A DNA stretch of 64,000 nt from the NCBI GenBank assembly GCA_009823395.1, contig CM020502.1, positions 16,719,944 through 16,783,943 on the forward strand, written 5' to 3'. The notes below the pieces were generated by a model. The model worked only from the letters and a program-made list of their open reading frames with translations, ran no database searches and was not told the DNA's origin. The position numbers and the translations under genes are program-made. Every line of letters starts with the position of its first letter. Within the stretch, counting starts at the first letter, position 1. Of the stretch, positions 23,483-35,410 are shown piece by piece. Source of the DNA: Thamnaconus septentrionalis. Lineage: Eukaryota; Chordata; Actinopteri; Tetraodontiformes; Monacanthidae.

Positions 23483-25218
23483 CTGTCAAGGAAAGTCTTA
23501 AGCGTTACTTAACAAGGCAAGCTGTTCCTCCAATTACTGATGATATGTGATGCTGCGGATTTCGAATGAGATTTTGACACAAGCAGAAGTAAAAGCAAAA
23601 GAAGCATTGCCAAAAAAGTACAATTTTTTTCTTTTACAAAAGCTGAACATTTTACCAGAAAGGAATTCATTCCAGAGGAATTTCGGTGTTTCAGATTTTA
23701 GCTACTCTTTGTTCCAACATTGTATTGTTGCAAAGTTTGCTCACTTTCTTTAATTATCTTTGACATTCAAACACTACACTTACAGCCCAACAGACTCAAG
23801 CCTAGCACCTGCCAGCACAAAATATTATTTTTATACATGCAGAAAATGCTGGAACAAATCCACCACAAAAAGTGGCATGCTCTCTCTGCATAGAATATTC
23901 ATTGTAGTAACCCTATACAGGATATGAAATTCAATCCAATGTCAGACATGTCTGGTATATTAAGCATTGGTACTATATCTACACAACACTACTAAGTACA
24001 ATAGTGACAGATTTTTTCTCCCTAGTGTTGTTCGGCTTGACACAATGAGGAGTTTCACTCCTAAAGGAAGGTTTTCACAGGTGAAAAAAAACAAGGTCAC
24101 TTCTGCTAAACACTGACACCAGTCAGTCCTTCTGACAGTGCAGCTATAAATCTAATGATGGACAACTTGCTTCTGTTTTCATCTAATGATGAATAAACTG
24201 TCTGTTTTTTTTTGTTGAAATATGAGGAATCATTCTTTTCGTGCGAGGTCACTTTTTGATAAATGTGTCAAAACAGTATAAATAAGTGGTCATAAATTCA
24301 TCAGTGGAAAAGCAGAATTCAGAAAAACAGAATTGCTATAAAGGTGGATTTCAATGAAGCTGGCAGAAGTAAACCAATAGAAGAGGGAAAGTGAGAAGAC
24401 GACATGCTTGCTTCTCTTGGCTTCGTCCAGAATTGTGAATCAACTCTAGGCTAGTTTGGTCTGCTTTTGAATTTTGGCCAAATGAAATGTATTGAAGGGG
24501 GGAAAGGACCAGCGTGGTTCAGGAGAGCTGGATGAGACAGGTGTAAAACACACACACACAGACACACACCTTAGTGAATTTGTGTCACATGAAAACAAAC
24601 AAGCAAAACCCTAGGTGGATTTCACAATAATTAGAGCGTGACTGTCAAAAAGAAATTGAAAGGAATGAAATGAAGAGCGATCTGAAAGACCAAACTCATT
24701 CTTCACCTTTTATATTCCAGCTGTTTCTGCCACTGCAGCACAAAGTTGTGTTTGGTGTGTGTGTGCGCGCGCATTTGACAAATTGTGTTTAATATCAAAT
24801 CAATGGATCCCCCTCCATAAATCATCTTTGATGCGGCGGGTGATGCTCCACCCTGAAGCAATTGAGACGTCGTCCCTGGGGCTTTAGCCAGTCGGAGCTT
24901 TATGTCACCTTGGCGAAGCCGGAACCAGTCTTAAAGGTAAAACTAACAGCAGTGGTAATGAAAATTGACGATGCCAGCTTGAAGACTCTCCTGTGAGCTG
25001 ATTCGTCGACGTGTCTGCGAGGCGCAGTGTTTGTGGCGGCAGCAGACGGTGAACTGAGTGCAAAAAAAACCCATGATGCAATCTGAAGAAAAGCACGGAG
25101 CATGAATTTTCTTCTGCCGAAAATATTAAGGCGCACAACGTCAGTCCATCTGCTCAGAAGCAGTTTGGGATATTTAGCTTGGCTCAAATGAAGTTTCTGA
25201 ATGCACCTAAAATTCACT
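23483..25218. other. Non-coding stretch, nothing recognised
   Basis: Mostly AT-rich unique DNA. A short (CA)n lies at 24548-24570 and a (GT)n plus (GC)n run at 24754-24774. No gene is supported. Confidence 0.5.
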
Positions 25219-25544
25219 TTAAAGGTCCAGTGTTTAAAATTTGGCCTGATTTATGATTTTATATTGGTGAAAGCTTCATATGCTTCCCATAAAACATTAA
25301 TAAAAGTGGAATAGAATGGTTCCTGACAACGCGTTTTGTATTTAGGGTGACTGCACACGTTCTCAAAAAAAACAAAAAAACAAAAGAAGAAGGTGGACTA
25401 GGTATCTAGGTTTGGGTGTGAAGGCCACCGTAGTTCACTGGCAAACTCAGGAGGGGGAGTAAAGGCACTGCAATCTATAACGTTACCACTTGATGTCGCC
25501 GCTTTTTTCTCAAAGTTTCCAAATATTACACACTTAACCTTTAA
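25219..25544 (+). mobile_element. MITE with TTAAAGGTCCAGTGT ends, about 326 bp
   Basis: The left end is 'ttaaaggtccagtgt'. The complement of the right end reads 'ttaaaggttaagtgt', giving terminal inverted repeats with about 20 of 24 matches. Internal 'ggccaccgtagttc' and 'ccacttgatgtcgccg' match the well-known fish family. The inverted copy at 14377-14780 confirms dispersal within this window. It is non-coding. I see no convincing target duplication. Confidence 0.8.
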
Positions 25545-26399
25545 CCTTTGCAGGTTCAGTGAATTTAACCCCCTTTAAACATTTGAATACATATGTTTGT
25601 TTTTTTTCAACTGCTCAGTGTCACAGTACTTATCCCATGAATCGCCCCCTGAATGTTGTGGTTCAATGACAGTTTGTATTCCAACTGTCCTCTTCATCAT
25701 GTTGTTCACATTTCAACCTCGTCAGACCAAGATAAAAAGATCACATGGCATGTTATTGAGATATTGACATTTCCTGCTGTGCTCTACCCACCACTGTTGT
25801 TGGCTTTTGTTTTCATTAATTGTTTGAGATAAACAAATGACCTTTGCACGCTTCTCTCATTTAATTTAATTTTGAACACAGCAATATTAATATAAAATGA
25901 AAGAGTCTCCATCTAGATCATTTCAAACAAAGCAGCAATACTAAAAACAAAAGTCATCTGGAAAGGATAAGAAAGAGGCTTACGGTGGTCTGCCCCATCA
26001 CTCAGATTACATTTTCCTAAACCAGTACGTAATACTTAATGCATAAATAATTAAGTGCTCTACTTTAATGGTACAATATTATTGTCGCATAAACTCCGAA
26101 AATTTTACCCCAAAGTTAAATATAACTGAGTTTTTGTTTGGAGTGTACATCATTAACTTGTATTTTTGCTTGGTTAATTTGATTTCATTCTGACAGTAAA
26201 ATTCATTTTAATGCAATATTTTCCCACAAAGACTCGCATGCCACGCATCCACATCTTTCTCGACGAGTCGTGTGCTTTGCGGCTGAGCGCTGAGGCTCCG
26301 TTCCTCAGTCAGAACGCAGCCTGCCTCGGCGTTGGACAGTAACATTTAGACACAAAGCAATCTAAGCAATCTCAAGCAATATATGGGACCAACCAGAGA
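25545..26399. other. Non-coding AT-rich stretch, nothing recognised
   Basis: No gene or clear repeat. The sequence is AT-rich and unique in appearance. Confidence 0.5.
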
Positions 26400-26740
26400 C
26401 ACGCAAATAACTCCCGGCCCACAAAGTCTGTGCTTGCAAATGTAAAGAACTCATTATTTTCCGATGTAATCTATCCAGCAAAACCTCTTGTTCTCCATTT
26501 TCGATTTAATGAAGCGAGCTTTCCTGGAGGAGATGAAATCGCTTTCTGTCCAGGTACTTTGATGATTAGCACAAATGAATCTGGCAGACATCGGACCGTC
26601 TGTTGTCTTCGCTCAGGCTTTGCGTGTGCCGCGGAATGAGAACAGATCTAAGAGCAGGTGCCATTAAAAAGTTCCAACAGGAGATTCGAAGAGTTTAGAA
26701 AATAGCTGTGGGAAGACGAATGGCCAAATAAAGATGACTC
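26400..26740. promoter_or_regulatory. Candidate conserved non-coding element
   Basis: Repeat-free sequence with 'tcgatttaatgaagcg', 'tttgatgattagcac' and 'gccattaaaaag'. The character is similar to fish enhancers and there is no protein similarity. Weak support. Confidence 0.3.
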
Positions 26741-26901
26741 CAGCAAAGTTCTGCCGCCACTTTTTTTTTTGTCGCAAATGTTATCTTTTATTAGTGAAGC
26801 AGATTAAATTTTATCCCGAACAATACACCAAAAGTATTAAGCTGGCTAGGAAACAGTGGTAGGTTCACACTGCCCAGCACTGGTGTGTGCCACTAGGTGA
26901 G

Positions 26902-27063
26902 ATGTTGGAAACTTCATCCATCCATCCAATCCATCTTCTATACCCGCTTATTCCAATTCAGGGTCACAGGGGTCTGCTGGAGCCTATCCCAGCTGTCTTA
27001 GGGCGAAGGCAGGGTACACCCTGGACAAGTCGCCAGTTCATCGCAGGGCCATGTTGGAAACTT
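26902..27063 (-). mobile_element. Short retroposon with perfect 13-bp target duplication
   Basis: The element body is 26915-27050 on the minus strand. It starts 'ggccctgcgatgaactggcg', runs through 'cagctgggataggctccagc' and ends in 'gggtatagaagatgg' plus (GGAT)n repeats. It is flanked by an exact direct duplication, atgttggaaactt, at 26902-26914 and 27051-27063. The body matches the end of the very common fish tRNA/L2-type repeat. The sister copy at 50611-50768 begins at exactly the same base. Confidence 0.9.
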
Positions 27064-28022
27064 TTGTGAGCTAAACTTTATATTTATTTTGTTTTTTTGT
27101 TTTTTTTTGTTTTTTTTGTTTCATTGGAGTTGAAAAAAACAAAAAAAAACGCAGAATAAATAAAAATAAAATGTGCTGGCAATCATCCGTGAGTTTGCAT
27201 GCATCGTCTATGTTCTCTAAATATCTCATCTGCCGTGTGGGTTCAGGCTCGGGGCACCGCACAGTGCAATGCAGCGAGGGGCTCCGAGAAAATAATACCA
27301 CAAATTAATACAGAAGTTGTATCATTATTATTTTGGCTCCGGGCTGTGGTGTAATACAAAATACTTTGCCACGAGTCGGTAGAGATGTTGTCCTTGTTGT
27401 TCAGTGGCTGCCAGCAAATAAGGAAGACGACTGCCAAAATAAGCTAGATGGTGTTTTGTTGTTTTTCACAAGATTAGGCAAAACAATTTCTATGTATCTA
27501 TATATTGTGTTGTCCCTGTTTGTGTGTGTGTAAATTGATGTTGAAATTTGACAAGTTCCAAATTCTGACAATTTTGTTGTTTGACTTGTGTTGACGGATG
27601 CGTTTGTTTGCAATTCTGCATTCACAGACGACCGTGTCCATGGCACTCAGTGAGCTAAACAATGTGAACGATATATGGCTAGTCCCTTAGCGGTATTTAC
27701 GCTTTTCTTCTTGTTTTTTACAAGGCAGATTCCCAGGCATTGCTGTGAAAACGTGTCTAAATGCAGCATGAAAGTGTTGCGCTTAAGATAATGCAAATAT
27801 TGTAACGGGAAGCAAAGCTGTGCCACCAAGTTTCCAGTTATTACCATCCACTACGTCTTTATAATGCCACAGAGTCATTATAAAGACATAAACTGTGTAA
27901 GTGGAAAACTGATTTTCTGCCGGAATGTGAGTGATTTAGCAATGCCAGAGTACCTGTTTAGAAGATGAGCAAACTAGCCTCAGGTTTAAACTGTGTTATC
28001 AAGGCAGTGACACAAGGCAGTG
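27064..28022. other. Non-coding stretch, nothing recognised
   Basis: T- and A-rich low-complexity sequence lies at 27080-27165. The remainder is unique and non-coding as far as I can see. Confidence 0.5.

Positions 28023-28073
<51 letters not shown>
28023..28073. repeat. (GATA)n microsatellite, about 12 units
   Basis: An uninterrupted GATA array. GATA arrays in fish often mark the tail of an L2-type element, but no element body is recognisable next to this one. Confidence 0.95.
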
Positions 28074-28639
28074 GACAAAGAAAAGCGTATGGCGGTATCG
28101 ATTTGCAGAAGAAAGAGAATTGTGGAGGTGAAGTAAAGTTCTCTCTTAACTTCTGCTCGACTTGTTCCATTGCGGACAACAATAAGACGACACAGCCGAG
28201 GCTTTAAAGTAGCACAAAACAAAACAAACACTTTTTCAGTGTCTTTGCTATGTCATGCTAAGATCAACCAAACAACTTCATTCTATGAATTGACAAGAAA
28301 GACGATTCCTCTCTGTCTGTTGAACTTCTGGCTGAGCTCCTCCACACATCCACGTCAGTCCTCCTCCAGTTTTCATCCCCCGGCGTCTTCGCTAAAGGTT
28401 AAGCAGAAACTAATTATTTGTCTGGAGCTGCAGCGAGATCCCGCGCCGCATTTACTCTTTCCGACCTTGGATTTGTTAGCGTCTCCGCTAGTCCGCCCGG
28501 CTAGGACTCACTTATTAAAATGGCAACATAAGCGCCTCGGCTGATGTCATGACATCATCTTGAGACAGATTGTACTGTGATCCCTCTGGGTTTTTTTTCT
28601 TTTTTAAAGGCGGTGTGTTTCATCCAGGGCTTCACCGTG

Positions 28640-28960
28640 GATAATACACTGCTCATTATCATGAAAGTAATTCCACCCGCTGCCTTTCCCAGTCATACTT
28701 TTTCTTTCTCCTTCTCATCTCAATAAATCCGACACGTACTCGGTCCTCGGTACTCAATCAATGCCTCATTCCCGCCATTCCTCGGCCTCGGTCAGACTCT
28801 TTGCCCCTTCATGTCGTTCTCATTAAAAGCCTTTTTGGGTGTAATTTAGCCAAGTTATGTGGAACTGACTGAATTCTTCCCTGTGCTTCTTGCCGTTAAC
28901 GGCTTCTAGAGTTTTAGGATTGATTTTCCTGCAGCGCTATAAATGCGAAGTATCGATGTG
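28640..28960. promoter_or_regulatory. Candidate conserved non-coding element
   Basis: A block of unique sequence with 'gctcattatcatgaaagtaatt' style motifs near 28650 and 'gctataaatgcg' near 28936. No repeats occur. Weak inference. Confidence 0.25.
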
Positions 28961-30339
28961 ACGTAGATCGCAAAGCGCCAGTTTCACTTACTTTCAAGAG
29001 TTTGTGTTGATGAAAACTACCTGGGGATATGTTAAGAGTTCACAGTCGTGAGAGAAAATAAAATGAGATGAAGGACAGATAAGAGACGTCTCGTTTTTTA
29101 TAAAGGGACAGGCCGCTACCTAGATTTTTTTTAAGTGAGCTGGTTTTGTAATCTGCCGAAAGCATGTGATGTGCGAAGTGCTTTGATGAGGCAACTTCAG
29201 TCCTTGAGTTTAATACTTTGAGACTGAACACACACACAGACTTGGCGACAGTTTGATTAAAGAAGCAAAATCCTTGCAAAAGTTCAACAGCTGATCGGCA
29301 TTTAGTGACACAGAAAAGAAAACCACCTTTTGTTGCTTGTTTGTTTGACTTGATTTATGGAAAGAGACTTCAATTAGGATTGAAATACGCTATGTATAGA
29401 ATTGAAACCTTTTCAATGCGGCTGAAGCTGAAGATTGATCGTGGTCCCCTTGGAAACAGGACACGGTGGCTGAGTTCTGGTAGCAGAAGACGCCACACTG
29501 GATTTCGGGTTGTATCCAGGATGAGTTTTGCAGACGCAGTTCTCCACGTCGCCACTGCGTCCAGCTCGCTCACTCAACATTCACAGTACAGCGTCATATG
29601 CTTCAATCGTCACTCCACGTTTTTCTTGCTCGCTTACTGTGCTCAGTTGCACTCTCTAGTGGTGAAAAATCGCCTGTTGCCACTTTAAGGGTGTCTGAAA
29701 ACTGCTTCCCACTGCTGAAGCAGCGGCAGGGAAACACTCAAATGAAACACAAAGCACTTAGATTTATTGGATTGTAAAGCTGTCTTGTGTGGAGGTCTTG
29801 CATGGAGTCAGCGGCCCAGTACCAACAGCCTGTGTTTACTGCTCGCCCATAAAAATACCATCATGCTCTATTTTGTCTTCCTCCATCTCTTTTCTATGAT
29901 CCACATCTCTCTCTTGTGCAACTGGCTGTGTGCACGTTCTCCAAATCACTGCATCACTCCATTTGTTGACCCGTGGGGAAAACAACACGTCCATGTCCCA
30001 AAAACAAGAGGAGAAACAACAAGTGTTTGAACGTATGAATCAGGAGGATTGACATTAACCTGCTGGTGACGCACCTGATCGCAGACATTCATGAACCGAA
30101 TGCCAACAAGTGGAGGGAGTGAGGTCTTAGCAGTTTCTTTACATACACACCACAGGGACATAGAATCTGGCAATTTGGGAACCACACAGTAGCGTGACTG
30201 CAGTCCGTTCCCCCCTTTTCCTAGTGAAAGGGGCCCAAAAAAATGGAAGTGATTCTAAGTCCAGTGTTAAATAAACAGCTTAGCTTGGACATGGATGATA
30301 AGAGACATGAACAGACCATCATTGCTTGAAAACAATTCC
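28961..30339. other. Non-coding stretch, nothing recognised
   Basis: The segment 29440-29700 has some repeat-like character ('gcactctctagtggtg', then 'gcctgttgccactttaagg', which recurs approximately at 38626-38645) but I cannot define an element. I see no gene. Confidence 0.45.
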
Positions 30340-31721
30340 TTCAATTACAATTTTCCGAATTTGAAGCTTTGATTCCCTAATTTTGCAGCAATTAGCGTTG
30401 GTTCCGCTGATGTGTTTCGCATGGATGCATATTATGACACACATGAAGCCAGGAGTAATATATATTTTTTAAATTTATTTCACCTTTTCACTTCCATACT
30501 TTTACCAGCAACTGCGTAAGCTCTTCTTTGCAAGGGTCTATTACTTAGGAAAGATATATACACAACATAAACACATACCAAACAGTACAATCCTGTAAAC
30601 GTCTCAAACAGAAGAGAAGCTATTTTCCTCGAACAAACAGGAATCAAATGACATTGGGTCCTCTTTTGTACATTCTGCCTTTTACATCCAACAAGAAGTG
30701 AAAAAGATAAATAATAGAGTGGTGTTTTTTCATTCAGTTTACACAATTTACTGGGAACGCAATTACCCACCTCTCCTCCTTTGTTGCCACTGAGATGCCT
30801 GAGGCTTCTGTCCCGAGGTTTGTGAGCCAACCTGCCTCATCTTGAAAAAACAGCACTCCTGCTCTCTTTATCTGAATTAGCGTCCGTTCCATCTGTAATT
30901 GGAAGGAGATGTGACCTCACGCCCACCGTTTAACATTTCACAAATTCCTCCGATACTAAATGGCACAATTTTGATAATTGAAGGGTTTGTCTGGAACACT
31001 GGAGTGTCCCACGATTCGATTCCCCTTATTAACATGCTGGGAGAGTTGACTTTCCTCTCTAGTGTGACAATGCTTCACTTTCCAAATCAGGCAGGAAAAA
31101 AAAACACCTGCAACCTCTGCTCCCCTCGGCACATTTCTGAACTTTTTAAAGTTAAAATGAGGCAATTTCCATGTGCTCGCCTGGTTTTTTCCTGTGGTTC
31201 CAAATGAACAAATTATGGCTCGTCATTTCAATGCACGAAACCTAAATCAGATTTTCTTTCTAGCTTGGCCTCCAGAAAGTTGCCTCGGTCTGTAGAAATA
31301 CTGAAGTTTTGACTTTAAAATTTCTCACATGCCAAGCATAAGAAAATTTTGAGTATCTGTTCTCAGTGTCTATTCTTATCACTCAGGATGGCTTAATGTT
31401 CATCCCTCCATACCCATCCAACTGGTGTCATTGTATGCTTGTTAGCACTTTCAGGACGGTCTCCGAAGCAGGGTATCGGCTTTCTGTCACTGAAACTCTT
31501 TCGAACTGAGAGCTGCTAAAGTCGATAGCAAGGAGCAATTGGAAGGAGTAATGACGAAACAATAAAGATTATGTACAATTTATTCAAAATGATTTTTGAT
31601 AACCCTTCAAAGCAGGTGAAATGTTTCCTGAATCCTTTTAATTTATTGGTAACAGTCATCTGAATAAAGAGCATGCATGGAGAAAGCTCTTCCAAACTGT
31701 GGAGTATATTGCAAAAGTTTT

Positions 31722-31727
<6 letters not shown>
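30340..31727. other. Non-coding stretch; possible regulatory block at its left edge
   Basis: The segment 30340-30480 contains 'caattacaattttccg' and 'gcaattagcgttgg' and looks conserved by texture. The rest, including a frame of about 100 residues at 30899-31207, has no family similarity I recognise and no exon signals that I trust. Confidence 0.35.

Positions 31728-31760
<33 letters not shown>
31728..31760. repeat. (AT)n microsatellite
   Basis: About 16 AT units following a T-rich run. Confidence 0.95.
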
Positions 31761-31765
<5 letters not shown>

Positions 31766-32029
31766 TTTCAACTGGGCACTGGAAATTTAAGACAGATTGA
31801 AAACCCTTTATTTTGAAGTTTGGCTAAACAATTAAGTTGGGTTTGAAATGTGAGCAATTCAGCTGCCGTGCATGGTATTGCGGTCAACAGGAGACTGCAT
31901 TTGAAGGTTTAATTGTGATAGTTTGTTGTTTGCTTGTTCAGTGAAACAGGCCCTTCCAAGTTTCATTTAGTTTGGTTTGTGGAGAACAATGCGACACACT
32001 TTTTTTGGACCTCACTAATAAATGCTGCT

Positions 32030-32460
32030 ATAACGCTATAAATGCATTCCATGCTGACATAAAGCAGCAAGACGTTTCATGACAAAGTTTGGCCGCGCTT
32101 CTCTTTTTTCCCGCTCTTCTCTCTCAGCCTGACATGTGCTCCGCCTGATGATACAATTACCAGACCAAAATGCCTCAGCCGCTCCTCCGCTCACTTTTTC
32201 ATCAGCTTGCTGATCGACGCTCCGGTGACAATCTGTTCGGGGCTGCGAGCACAATGAAACGTTTTCGCTCCCCCGATTTCCCGGCAGCCTTCCCTCGCGG
32301 CTCGTCTCGCATTTCGGATTCACCCTCATCTTCACTGCCTCTCAAACTATTTCATGCTTTACATTCCCGCTTCGCATTGTTAGCGGGGCAAAGCAGGCGC
32401 CGCTGTCAGTTTCAGGCTGTGCGACAGCGTCAGGAATAAATTGTGTTTCACTTAAACGGC
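32030..32460. promoter_or_regulatory. Candidate conserved non-coding element
   Basis: CpG-containing, repeat-free sequence with 'gatacaattaccag' near 32150 and 'gtgacaatctgttcgg'. It is clearly more balanced in composition than its flanks. The open frames on both strands overlap and show no domain. Confidence 0.33.
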
Positions 32461-32509
32461 GGAAACAACCCGAGATGTCCTGTAAAGCCCGGGAACGCAC
32501 CAGGCTAAA

Positions 32510-33080
32510 ACTGACGATTGAATTATTACTTGCCCCTTCTCTTCTGCATTTTTAATGCAACCCGTAATAAGAAAGACACCCCTCTGAAAAATGAGTGCGC
32601 GTGGTGGATTAAAGAGCACGCCTTGAAATAAAACATTGCGGGTGGGAAGTGACTATAAACCGACAAAAAGACATTCATTCCGGCCCGGAGTAGTGCCTCA
32701 GCATCATTAAGCACTGATAAAAAGCCTTGGTGGGCTGCAATTAAAAAAAGAAAAAAACAACCTGGCCATAAACGAGAGCTCATGCCAGCCTCTCCTCCAC
32801 CCGCTGGACACCCAGTGAAGTTACTTGTGTTACATCAATCAAGCAGTCGGTTTGCCAAGGACAGTTCACACGGAAAACCTTAGAAACACGTCATCGCTAA
32901 CTCGCCAACATCGTTTCTCCGTGGAAGCTCGCCTCTTTGCCAGTTGTGGTCAGTGTGATGTTTACTACGCTGAGTTAATGCTCATTCCTAAAAGCCAATA
33001 AGGCCCATGAAGCTCAACATACGTGCTGTTAATGGATGAGCTACGGGGCGCTGCCTCTTAAAACTGAATGGCTCTAATCT
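32510..33080. promoter_or_regulatory. Candidate conserved non-coding element
   Basis: The block contains 'cgattgaattattacttgcc', 'tttttaatgcaacccgtaat', 'gcatcattaagcactg', 'gctgcaattaaa' and 'gctgttaatgg'. It is free of transposons and has many TAAT cores. A regulatory role is inferred by texture. Confidence 0.37.
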
Positions 33081-33142
33081 GTGTGCTGTGGATTGAAAAC
33101 AGCAGGACTTTGACTTTAAGTTAAATGAATAGTGATATAAAC

Positions 33143-33395
33143 ATATATGCATTCACAGACTACCTTATTGGATAAAATGCTGCGTGTTAACACCATTGAC
33201 TGTATGTAAAGTTGACCGGAATTCTGAGAAAAAAATGAAACCATATGGAATAAAATGGACATTAGAGCCTTTTTAACCGTCAACGGCCGTGGTCGTTGGT
33301 GCCAGACGATCCAGTCTGAGTGTCTGACAAACTGCAGATGTAGTGGTATTTCACAAAATCACAACCATAGGGTTCACAGAAAATGGTCCCAAGGT
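33143..33395 (+). mobile_element. Tc1-like DNA transposon, left-end fragment
   Basis: The left end reads 'catatatgcattcacagac', 'taccttattgga' and 'gtgttaacacc'. It is followed by 'ggtcgttggtgccagacgat', 'ctgacaaactgcagatgtag', 'cacaaccatagggttcacag' and 'aaatggtccca'. The order and wording match the start of the same Tc1-like family as 1917-2195. Part of the expected sequence between the end and the transposase start is deleted. There is no open frame. Confidence 0.7.
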
Positions 33396-34359
33396 AAGAG
33401 ACTGTGGTAGAACACTGGTTGGAGACCATATAAATGCAAGAAGGAAATTAAATTTACCACTGGTTCCCATCAAGTTCGCAAGGTTTGCCTGAGAGAGACG
33501 GAGGTGGGGTATCTAATACTACGTATCCAAACGTAGTCAACTCTTAAAAGGATTAAAACCTTGCCTGCTCACGCAGGACTAAAGGTTACTGTCATGCGAT
33601 AATGTGGAAAAGAGCAACTGATGAGGCCAGTAAGTGAAAAAAAAACCCAGTTTGACTCAAATGCTGCTTCAGCTTTCATCTTCCACTCCACTGGAGAGAA
33701 ACAAAGTGTTGGCAGTGTTGGCAGCAGCGGCAGATACGCGTGTACGGACTGATGAGGAGACGATGTACCCAGAATTAGTACATGAACAAAATAAAAAAAA
33801 TAAAAAATGCCAGATCTGATGGAAAATGAAAATGGCAAAAAAAAAAAACAATCACACATTGAGGGATCGCAGACCTCAAGCACCTCTTGTGGTGCAAATT
33901 GAAAATGAGGTTGATATTTGCAGTACGTTGTGATGGTTATCGAGTGTGTCTCAGATTCACACAACACCTGTAAAGTTTACTTTCTAACCTAAAGCACAAA
34001 AGACGCTTAACTACCAGTTGAGGCAACATATGCTTATTAGTAAAGTTGCCATTTGCTTATAAAGCTGCAAACCAAGGTAATGGTTTTATGTGTAGTTGGT
34101 GGGCGTTCAATATTTTGCCCAAGGAGGCTCCATAAAAAGGACGTCTGGACTTTATCTTTTTGCTTCTGCAAAGAAAAGAAAAAACAGCAGCACTGAAATT
34201 AAAAGCTTTCGAATGAAAAGTAAGAGGGCCTCTGCAAATGAGAGGGAATAAAACAAATATATATGGACAAAAGCTGAGGCATAGCGGAGACACCTGGGCA
34301 TAAATCAGACACACGATGAAAAGGTAACAAATAGCACCACAGCAAAACTGCTCCTGTCA
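33396..34359. other. Non-coding stretch, nothing recognised
   Basis: No gene is supported. A-rich tracts lie at 33788-33805 and 33837-33850. Confidence 0.5.
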
Positions 34360-34900
34360 CTTGTGTGTCTCTGGGGGTGATTTAAGCCACATATCTGTCC
34401 ACGGCAGAGGCAGCCCACTCTGTACTCTATGAATAATGCCCCACAAGCTCCTGCAAGGGCCCCAGCCTCAATCTCCTGTCAATGTCAGTAATTACGGCTG
34501 AGGGATGAGAGCGCCGAGTCCATCTGCTCGTGAAAAGTGGGAAGTAACAGCAAGATGAGACTGAACTGCAGGAAAAGCAGTCAGATAAACATGTCAGGTG
34601 CCTCCCACGCTGTTGTTGCATGAGCAATTAACAGCCGCACTGAGGTCAAGAAGGCGGTTTACGCTAGCGTGCGTTTGCAGAGTTGGTGAATCACTATGTT
34701 GTCTGACTTGCGAACGCTAGCGAGGATTGGGTAGTGCGTCCTCTCTCTGTCAGTCCTGGCTCACTCTTCTCTCAAAGACCTGAGAGATTGTGTTTGACTA
34801 CAGCGGCAGAATGTGATTAAACTGCAGCTTGGAAAATATAAAGGGCCCACGAGGCAGTGCATATAAACATGCGCTTTAATGCGCCGGCATTGGGGTAGAA
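34360..34900. promoter_or_regulatory. Candidate conserved non-coding element
   Basis: Repeat-free block with 'gaataatgccccac', 'gtcagtaattacggctgag', 'gagcaattaacagccgc', and two copies of 'acgctagcg' (about 34662 and 34714), the second in a context that makes them look inverted. Balanced composition. Inference only. Confidence 0.35.
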
Positions 34901-34976
34901 AAAGCCGTAGTGGTCGACTTTAGCCAGACAAACATACTGACTCATGAGGCCCTTTTCTTCCGATGCTCATGCACAC

Positions 34977-35200
34977 ATTTTAAAGTCTGTCAGATGAGAT
35001 TCGTTGTGGCAGAACTATATTTCACATCATTTAGCTACTTAGGTTCAAGTAGCCCGCTAATAGCAGTGGGGGAAGCGCTAATTCGCTACAAATAAAATCG
35101 CCAAGTTCCGGAACATTTCCCCAGTGCAAGTGTGAATTATTGGCAAACTGTGCTCGAAGTAGTCAATGCGCGGTAAAGTGATCCTTGTTGTTTGCCTTTA
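34977..35200 (+). repeat. Diverged tandem repeat, unit 1
   Basis: This aligns with 35225-35410 in the same orientation. Shared blocks are 'ctgtcag..gagatt', 'gaactatattt', 'acttaggttcaagtagc', 'cgctaatagcagtg' and 'gaagtagtcaatg'. The unit shift is about 248 bases at the left and shorter at the right because of deletions in unit 2. Both units are non-coding. Confidence 0.75.
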
Positions 35201-35224
35201 TTATAATTACAGGACAATAATGCA

Positions 35225-35410
35225 CCAAGTTAGCCTGTCAGTGGAGATTTATTGCGGCGGAACTATATTTACCATCGTTCAACGACTTAAGTTCAAGTAG
35301 CTCGCTAATGGCAGTGCGGGAATAGCTGCTCGGAAGCATTTAGAGGTGCGCACACTATCAGCTAAATGTACTTGAAGCAGTCAGTGTGCACTGATGTGAT
35401 CCATTTATTT
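35225..35410 (+). repeat. Diverged tandem repeat, unit 2
   Basis: Second unit of the local duplication, with 'ggaactatattt', 'acttaagttcaagtagc', 'cgctaatggcagtg', 'gaagcagtcagtg' and 'tgatgtgatcc'. Divergence from unit 1 shows that the duplication is old. Confidence 0.75.

Noticed and set aside
33569..33967. A 132-residue open frame on the minus strand
   Set aside because: Phenylalanine-rich from A/T tracts and with no domain; overlapping frames are equally long.
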